Assembly (NCBI GenBank): GCA_024734495.1
Contig: JALMQS010000055.1
Span: forward strand, 11,379,340-11,443,339
Direction of reading: 5' to 3'
Length of the DNA stretch: 64,000 nt
Source of the DNA: Forficula auricularia
Taxonomy: Eukaryota; Arthropoda; Insecta; Dermaptera; Forficulidae
The notes under the pieces are model-generated. The model had not been told where the DNA came from. It did no database searches and saw nothing but the letters and a program-made list of their open reading frames with translations. This document shows, one piece after another, positions 56,886 to 64,000 of this stretch (the first letter of the stretch is position 1; every line of letters begins with the position of its first letter). The position numbers and the translations under genes are program-made.

Positions 56886-57630
56886 TGTGAGTACATGATA
56901 TTTATAAATTCGACTGACTTGTTATTACTGTAAATAGCATCACTAGACAGCAGATTAACAATATTTTTTGGATAATACAACTTATTATATTGACTTTTGT
57001 TAAGTCAAAAAAATTGGATTGTTTTGTATAATAAATAAGATATATGGTATCTTATTAATTAATTTGAAATAAAAATTTACGAAAATTATCAAAAATCTTA
57101 TGAGATGGGTATGATTATTTATCAGTCCTTCGAATCTACGGCGTTTAAGAGATTGAAAATGATGTCCGGTTAAAAAAATATTAAGAATTGGAACTTTTTG
57201 CTATTTTTGGTTGCCTTTCTATTCATTCTCCATTGAATTTTGTCAGTGAGTATTCAATAATATAAATAATAATAATAATTTATTAAATAAAAAAAGTTGG
57301 TCCATATCAAGGGGGGAATTTCATTACAAAAAACGCATTCTATATTAGAGATTCGTCCCTTGTTAGCTTCATTGTTTGATAATTGTATATTTTCTTGTAG
57401 AAGGTTGATGAAGTACGAATAAAAGAGCGAAACGTGGAAAATTAAATTATTAAATTTATCATTGTTTTCTCTTTTATTCCCTAATACGCACATTAATTAA
57501 TTCAGCTTATTAAATAGTTATTTAAAATTTTCTTTTTACTTATTTTTTTTTTTTTCAAAAAGTAGTTAATAATTTTTGAAATCTAGTGATGGTCAAGTAG
57601 AATTCACGAACATTTTTTTCTCGATAAAAA

Positions 57631-57894
57631 TTATTTTGTCACGTTCAACAGAAAAGTGAGATGAAGCGAGAAATCATTTTCATTGCATCTCTCTTTGAAG
57701 GGGAAATTCGGCACAATATTTGCAACCATGAATTCGAGTGGAATATTTGCAGATCTATCTGGTCCATTATTTTCGAAGCTGGAAGAGATTTTCTCAAAGC
57801 CACTATGCACGACTGTCGGAATCCAACGAGATTTCGTGCCCAATTGAATGTCTAGTGCTGATTTCTTTTCGCTTGCATCTATCAAGAGCGAATT
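57631..57894 (-). CDS. Candidate small ORF or exon, unknown
   Basis: An 84-88-codon frame on the minus strand has balanced composition and higher GC than its surroundings (IDASEKKSALDIQLGTKSRW, PTVVHSGFEKISSSFENN). It has no ATG near its 5' end and is closed by a TAA four codons upstream of the TTG. I recognise no domain. A plus-strand overlapping frame also exists, so coding is uncertain. Confidence 0.15.
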   Translation of the reverse strand, partial: NSLLIDASEKKSALDIQLGTKSRWIPTVVHSGFEKISSSFENNGPDRSANIPLEFMVANIVPNFPFKERCNENDFSLHLTFLLNVTK

Positions 57895-58194
57895 TTATCC
57901 AAAGAGGTTTTCTACCAAATATTACAATCGAAATTGATATTATACTAATATTCGTGATAGTTGATAGATTGATGTGATTTGAGGCGTCGCGTCGTCAGTA
58001 TAAATTTTTAATTTAGAATTTGTCGAATAAATTCATCCATATACTATTTTTCTGATAAATATTCTCATTTGAATTCATAACTTTTCGACTTTAGATTAGA
58101 AAGATTCATTTTTTAAATCCCTTTCCTAAATATTCAAATAAATTCGAAAGAAAAATAATTTTCAATGATTATTTTTTTGTGTTTGTGTCTACCT

Positions 58195-58335
58195 GTATTT
58201 CGATAACCACAATAACTCAAAAACAGAAAGTCGTAAAAAGTTCGGTCTGGTGCCAAAATGTTTCTATTTCCAACGTGGAGAAATTAGATTTTTAGTTGTC
58301 TAGCTTTAGAACTATTAGTTCCGAAAGTGCAGTCA
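58195..58335 (-). repeat. Dispersed repeat, minus-strand copy
   Basis: The complement reads TTCTAAAGCTAGACAACTAA, then TTTTTACGACTTTC and TTTTTGAGTTATTGTGGTTA. These match both flanks of the Jockey-like insertion (TCTAAAGCTAGAGACCCAAA, TACGACTTACCGTTCTTGAG), again without interruption. Confidence 0.55.
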
Positions 58336-60529
58336 TTTATCCCAAGTTAATTAAAATAAAAAATAAATTTTGAACAGTTCATTATAATTAAGTTGATTAC
58401 AATGGCGACTCTAACAATCAAGTATACAGAGTATTGAAAAAGTTTTTATTTATTCCTCTAATTTGTTTTTGTATATGTGTATGTGTGTGTACTAAGTACA
58501 TAGAAGTGTATGATTAGATATCATTGGAAATATATAGGAATCGAAGGTATTTGTGAAGCCGGTTCCTATTTGAGATTGTTGGATACATAGAAGAGAAATA
58601 GTGTTCCAGTTCCTAGAATTCAGAGGGGCGAAAAAGATTACCAATACGTTGGTTTGATTTGTCTTTATTTTAACAGGTCTGTGAGTGTTTTAAATCTACA
58701 ATTCACAAAAGAGACTTTAGAAATGATTATTGATTTGAAAACAATAGGTATGCTAAAAAACTCCACTTATCTATCGCAAAAATTCGATTATTTTTCAAAA
58801 TCTAAAAAAAAAAGATTTTTTCCCCAAATTTTTATTCTCAAATTATCCCTAATAATAATATTTGAAATGTCTTTTTTTCCACTTTGATTAAATACATAAT
58901 CAAAGGCATTTTTTTAAAATAAAAATAAAATAAATTAGACTTAGATTTTTAATTTATTTTTTGAATTATATGTTAAATTCATTAATCTTAAATAATTTCA
59001 TAATGACTAAATAATAATAAAAAGACATTAAATAAAAATTAAATTTACATTTATTTGAAAACAAAGAAACGAAAAAAATTTGTTTTTCAGGCAAAGTTTG
59101 TCCACAGCCAAGAAAATAGTGGGAGGGCTGGGAAACATTCACAAGAAAGATTGGAATTTTAAAAATATCTATAATTTGATGTTGAAGAATGCAAAGTTGT
59201 AATTTAAGGAAGATAATAAGAAAGTCCCCCCTAAAAGAGGATATAATGAAGAATCATGTTTATTTATTATTTCGATTTAAATACAAGTGATGGAAGATGA
59301 TATTTTAAAAAATCTTTAAATCATAAATAATCATTTGGAAACATTCTTTAAATTAAATTTAAAATTATTTTTATTAAATCATGGAGTACTTAATATTTTT
59401 TTTTCGAATAATTAAATATTACAGTGGTACTGTGGCTTATATTGTGCCCTTGATTCTCTTTTGACCCTGTGATGTTCTTTTATGCGCTCTACCTATTTTA
59501 TAATAAACATTAGATAATGATGTATTCTAACGTGATAAAGTCAATAACCTCTCCTCCTTAAAGTTTTATTTACTTTAAAACACCTGACTTGCATACATCC
59601 CTCATACCTTTTCGTTTGGTACTTATGATTTCTAAATTCTGAATCTCTCTTCCTGCTTCCATCTTGCCCGATTCCTAAAACCTTCAAAACCTGATTCTAA
59701 AAATATCCTTTACTCTAACTTATACCCTCTGAATATTAATAAAGTTGTTCGAGTTCGTGGCTGTGATGGAACTGTATTAGATGAAGGAGGAGGTATCAGC
59801 CTAATAAAGTTATATTATTGTATCTTAAAATAAAAAATAAATATATAAAAATAATTTTAATTTCTAAAGCTTTCGTTAGGTATTTAATTGTCAAATTATT
59901 TTATAAAAATATTATTTCGTACTAAACTACAAGAGTGGAATCAAGAAATCAATTAATATTTCGAAGTTTTATCTCCTAATAATTCTGATCAAATCCTTGA
60001 ATTAATATTCTTAGGTTTTATCAGCTTCTCTTTCAAAATACATATAAAATAACATTTTGTCTAACAAACTAGTTTTCCATTACTTAATTTATAAATCTCT
60101 GTTTCTATTTGTTGTAGGTAGAGTAATGGAATTTAAATAAAAGTCTTGTTAAGACTTTACTGATTAACTAGTGATCTGAAAGGTTTATTCGAGGTTGACT
60201 ATCACAAAAAGATTAAAATTATCTAGAATTATCAGGAGGTTTCGTCTTCTATTTCCTGACGGATCTGAATCTTTAAATAATATTCGTATCAGTCTCTTTC
60301 AAAAAAAAAAAATCAAGTTTGAAAAAGTGTAATTGAGGCTTTGATGGTCAAATTAACTGGAAGTTATATTAGCCTTAAACTACAAGAGTGAAATTAGTGA
60401 TGAAATAAAATTTTTTAAGATTATAAATTTGAGAAAAATCTATTCTATCTTCCGAAACCTTGAATTTATATTCTTAAAGTACAAACATCTATTATTTAGG
60501 ATAGAGCATTAGTGAATTTTGACTTTTTA
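58336..60529. other. AT-rich spacer
   Basis: No gene recognised; a pyrimidine-rich stretch near 59640-59730 may be a remote relative of the 39130 repeat family. Confidence 0.3.
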
Positions 60530-60892
60530 TATTTTATATATATAATTTATTTATTTGAGAATATGGTTTCGAAATTTTGACCTTCATTATCAGTCTTTTA
60601 ATTTCAAATATTTTATCAGTTATTTCTCATGAGTTCAATTACCCGATTAGATATAGAAAAATTTATTTTGTTGTTATAACAAGCTATCCAAAATTTTTCC
60701 AATATATCCAAGGTAAATGAATCCATGAGAAATAATAGATAAAATATTTGTAATTAAAAGGTGGAAATTGAAAGTCTAACCTTCAAAACTATAGCCCCCA
60801 AAAAATTATAAATATACATTTTTATATTTGCTATATATTTAAAATGTTTTTTTGCATCAAGCATAGGACAGCCGCATTGATTTCTCTTCATG
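60530..60892. mobile_element. Second, diverged copy of the hammerhead-like palindromic element
   Basis: Same layout as 40211-40659. The left arm has ATTTATTTATTTGAGAATAT, GGTTTCGAAATTTTGACC and TTATCAGTCTTTTAATT. The right arm has AATTGAAAGTCTAACCTTCA, AAACTATAG and GCATCAAGCATAGGACAGCC. The arms pair around CATGAG/CTCATG. The CTGATGA core is degraded (CTGATAA on the left, AAGTCTAA on the right). Confidence 0.5.
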
Positions 60893-61191
60893 AAAAAATC
60901 CTAATATATATACCTATATCTAAGTAAATATGAGTTTTGAACTAAGTCCAAAAAATAAATATTTTTTCGTAATTGTGGAAAAATCTTACCTTAATTAGAT
61001 TATCCAAAAATGGCTGGTGATAGTGTTGGTCCTCTCGTCGTTTCTTACAATGAGAACACGTCCTATTATAAAAGAGTCAAATAGTAAAATAAAATCACTG
61101 AAACAACGTCCGTTGAGTGAATTCAAGTCTCCCACCGGTGAGGTTGCTTTCCTACTCTTGCATTGGAATCACCGATCCTCTTGCACTAGTC

Positions 61192-61250
61192 TGCTGGCGC
61201 ACGTTGCACAGACCTTTTATAACCACCGCCCGGAAGACCTTTCCGCCCCC
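61192..61250 (-). promoter_or_regulatory. TATA-box core promoter, minus strand
   Basis: TATAAAAGG (61221-61213) has its first T at -29 relative to an A at 61192 in GCAGACT, an initiator match at 6 of 7 positions. GGGGGCGG (61249-61242) and GGGCGGTGG (61231-61223) are GC boxes just upstream. There is no DPE at +28. A reverse CCAAT (GATTGG) lies about 200 bp upstream. Spacing is textbook for RNA polymerase II. Confidence 0.5.
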
Positions 61251-61292
61251 CTCCGCTCCCACCGCGACTCTGGAGTCACTCTTTCGGTTTAC

Positions 61293-61309
61293 CTGTGTGT
61301 GTGTGTGTG
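61293..61309. repeat. (GT)n microsatellite
   Basis: About 17 bp of alternating TG within the GC-rich island, just upstream of the minus-strand GC boxes. Confidence 0.9.
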
Positions 61310-61763
61310 AATGCTCAAGCAACGGTGCTTAAGAAGACGAGAGGCTTGTCTTGCCAATGTGAATGCGCTCCAAACCATGTCGTCTCCTTCCCCTTGCATT
61401 TTGCCATTGATAATAAACGACCAATCATGGATAATTAGCCAGTCAAAAAACTGTATCATTACTCTTACAGAGAGAGAAACTGTCCTACGTCGTTTTCATT
61501 CGTTAGTTTTTTTTTTAAGTTAAAAATATATCTATTTCTTCTCACGAAAGGAACATATCTGTTTTTAATTAACCTGTCGTCGGAACATCTTGATTATGTC
61601 TAAAATTTAATTAACTAATTAAGTAGAGAAATTATGCAACTTTGAATTAAAAATATATCTGTCGTGACTTGAGCATACTACAGGAATTTCATTTACCACT
61701 ACTTAAAAACAATTCAACATTAACCTTAAATAATTCAAAGTAGATATTAGAAAATCTAAAATA

Positions 61764-62335
61764 AGCTGGCCAAATGTGAGGCGGACCGTATATCGAGGGT
61801 TCCATACCTTATTATATCATCCAAAATACTCGAGATATCAAATTCATTCTTATGAAATAAGAATTAGTAAATTTGTGAAATTTTAAGTTAAGCCATTTCT
61901 AAACGCCCACAGGTACAAAAATCATCTAAAAATGACCACTTTAGGGCTCTACATCGTAATTTTAAAGTGAAAAAAATAAATATAAAAATACAAAAATTCA
62001 TATATAAAACTAATTCTGGTTAAATAAAAACATATTGTGATACCTCACGCCAGATGATATACCATAAAGTTTTTATTTTGGATCCCACAAAAAATTCAGC
62101 CCTCCCAAAATAACCATTAGATGGGAATTTTAATACGAATTTTAATTTCGGGGAAAATGAATACACATATAACTTGTATATATTTTATGTTTGTATCTTA
62201 TTTAGTTTACGAGCTACAAAATTTTGACAGACTGACAGACAATGATACTTGTAGGCTCTCGTTTTATTTTTTAAACGGATTCTTTAAAAGCGGCCAAGTG
62301 TGCTAGTGGGAGTCACAAACCGAGGGTTCAGCAGC
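61764..62335 (+). repeat. Insect-type interspersed repeat, GGCCAAGTG family
   Basis: Head GCTGGCCAAATGTGAGGCGG, then ATCGAGGGTTCCATACC. The body ends with AGTTTACGAGCTACAAAATT, GACAGACTGACAGACA and CTCTCGTTTTATTTTT. A second head GCGGCCAAGTGTGCTAGTGG..CCGAGGGTTC starts at 62290, and a third begins at 63906. The head and the GACAGACAGACAG tail resemble a repeat I know from insect genomes; not verified here. Confidence 0.5.
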
Positions 62336-63587
62336 CTTTACATCTATCATCCAAATTATTGTATTTTATAGTACCAAAATAATTTTCCTCAAAAGTATAT
62401 AGTAGTAAGAATGAGCGTCGTTGGTCGATGTTTTCTATATCAATGGAAGACAACCGATGTTTTTAAATATTTACATTATTTTTTTCATTGATTTTGATAA
62501 ATTAATGATGAATTGACATATTGAGTCGGACATTGAGAACGTTTTGACAGAATATTGCTTTCAACAAAACATCAATTTTTTTATATCGATAGTTTTCAAG
62601 GAAATATTTCAGTTTAATTTATGAAATTTGTCTATTTTTCTGAAATCATAATTTTTTATTTTTTATTTTTAATAAACATCAATGTTTTCAGGTCGATATT
62701 ATCGTACCGCAGATTTTAACATCCATATTTTAAATATTGATGCTCAATTGTTCATCTCTAGTAGAGACCCTAATTTAATTTGGATAGATTTTACCAGATT
62801 TTAGGGGGAATTCGACAACATTTAGGAACATAGATCGTGGACAAAATAGAAATTACTATAAAACATGTTTAATCTGGTTTTTAAAGATCTTTTTAACTCA
62901 ATTGCGTTTATTAGATATAGATTGCGAGAAATTTTTCGTTCAGCATTTTTATGTTAGTGGAGGGAAAATCAATCCCAAAAACCCAGATTGGTTGAAATTC
63001 GGTCTAGCAATTGAACTATTAATGTCTTAGAACATACACATATATTTTAGATTAATTCAAAACAACATTTTTTATGTAAAAAAATTAATCTATGATAATT
63101 ATCTTGTCCAGAATTTAAATGCGTATGTTAAGTTGACTAACTTTAAGGGGCTTTCTTTCTGTAGCTGTGCGAAATCTAAATGTTAATTGATTGTCATTGA
63201 AGGTTTTCAGATTTTTAATGAATACGTTTTTGGAAAATAACCACATAACTGTTTTTTTTTTTTTTTATTATTATTATTATTATTCTAAATATTAATATAA
63301 TTTTAGTCGAGCTTTCCAAGCTCTTCAGCTGTTCACAAGTATAATTTTATTTTCCTAAAAACTATAACTAATATATATAATCAATAACTATTTAGATTAT
63401 TCATATTTTCTTAATCTTCTTATCTATTAAAATTACTTTTCAGTAAATCGGCGTTATATAAATAAATATATATTAAAAATAACTATTCTTTTAGAAGTTA
63501 GTTTTAATTTTTTTTTAAAGCAATTTGAGCCGCAAAAGTTAAATAATGTAATCAATATTTTCTTATGTTAATTCTACATATTTAGAA
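62336..63587. other. AT-rich spacer
   Basis: No gene recognised; contains a T run followed by (ATT)n at about 63251-63284. Confidence 0.3.
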
Positions 63588-63622
63588 AATTGTTTTCGGG
63601 TTCCAATCCCGTGGGGTGCTCA
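63588..63622 (+). repeat. Decayed tRNA-like element, 3' half
   Basis: TTCGGGTTCCAATCCCGTGG then GGTGCTCAATTC aligns with the array's CTCGGGTTCGATTCCCGAGG and GGGTG. The T-arm hairpin CGGG/CCCG is still complementary. Confidence 0.4.
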
Positions 63623-63905
63623 ATTCATTTTTCCTTTTCAAAAATAATTAATTATTATTCTGTGTACCTTATATTATTCTAATTTCATTTGTCACCCTAT
63701 TGAAATACATTTTATAATATAAATAATTTTTTAATTATTCATAATCATTAAGCAAACACTTTCAGCTACCATGTTGATCATGTTCAGTATTAAATAAAGT
63801 TTTTAGTATTCGTTTACTGGCGATAAAAACATCTAATTTTTCAAGTTTCATATATTTTACACATTGAAAGACATTCATTTGAATCTCAATCTGAATTTTT
63901 AATAA

Positions 63906-64000
63906 GTTGACCAAATGCAAGTCGTAAATGCATACCGAGGGTTTCCCACCAAAAAAAACTAAAAAAGTTATTTACTACTGAAATTGATCAACCAAAATAA
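63906..64000 (+). repeat. GGCCAAGTG-family repeat, third copy, cut by window end
   Basis: GTTGACCAAATGCAAGTCGT then ATACCGAGGGTTTCCCACC matches the heads at 61764 and 62290. The rest lies outside the window. Confidence 0.4.

Larger units (their letters stand above)
60950..61520 (-). other. GC-rich island with promoter, possible first exon of a host gene
   Basis: By far the richest GC/CpG patch of the right half. The minus strand carries a TATA promoter (see 61165-61250). Downstream are about 140 nt of potential 5' UTR with a short upstream frame (ATG CAA GAG TAG) and a donor-like TTGTAAGAA near 61050. Overlapping plus-strand frames at 61017 and 61117 look like by-products of the high GC. The gene body would extend leftward, but I recognise no coding exon. 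Confidence 0.35.

Noticed and set aside
61117..61332. Overlapping plus-strand ORFs in the GC-rich island as a gene
   Set aside because: Two frames are open at once because stops are rare in GC-rich DNA; the promoter signals point to the other strand.

Overview
The window looks like eukaryotic, AT-rich (roughly 70% A+T by eye), gene-poor DNA from an arthropod. Supporting signs are GT..AG introns, a Jockey-type non-LTR retrotransposon with an arthropod-style Inr+DPE promoter, Tc1/mariner, hAT, P-superfamily and Mutator-like DNA transposon remnants, and many small interspersed repeats. Two repeats (one beginning AACCGACTTCAAAAAAGG at 361 and 3800; one with a GGCCAAGTG..GAGGGTTC head at 61764, 62290 and 63906) remind me of interspersed repeats common in insect genomes, but I could not search and the species is unresolved. 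No intact host gene is visible.

Layout. 361-2700: an insect-type repeat interrupted by a 1602-bp P-superfamily element (8-bp target duplication) that carries a THAP-domain remnant and is itself interrupted by a 277-bp mariner-type MITE. 3800-4494: an uninterrupted second copy of the outer repeat. 4785-5070: two tRNA-like elements in opposite orientation. 6159-8696: the most striking structure, a ~397-bp unit repeated in tandem three times on one strand and then three times on the other, forming a 2.5-kb palindrome whose every full unit carries a tRNA-like module with an intact B box. 14085-16760: a diverged copy of that unit carrying an internally deleted mariner element, into which a 1.65-kb long-inverted-repeat element has inserted. 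17837-22041: a structurally complete Jockey-like retrotransposon (gag, endonuclease, reverse transcriptase, poly-A, 12-bp target duplication) with each ORF broken once at an A8 run. 34321-35862: a TA-flanked inverted-repeat element, with relatives at 50.6 and 53.1 kb. 36.5-41.3 kb: a poly-A SINE, a palindromic family with hammerhead-ribozyme-like cores, and a hAT-type element. 47.9-49.0 kb: small inverted-repeat elements. 52014-52906: a Mutator-like transposase remnant with a recognisable intron, into which a hAT-type MITE has inserted. 61.0-61.5 kb: a GC-rich island with a TATA/GC-box core promoter on the minus strand, the best hint of a host transcription unit.

The rest (notably 8.7-14.1, 22.1-32.5 and 42-47.7 kb) is AT-rich, low-complexity sequence in which I recognise no gene. 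It is probably intergenic or intronic. The window is best read as layers of transposition: elements inside elements, with target duplications and uninterrupted sister copies allowing the order of several insertions to be read from the sequence alone.
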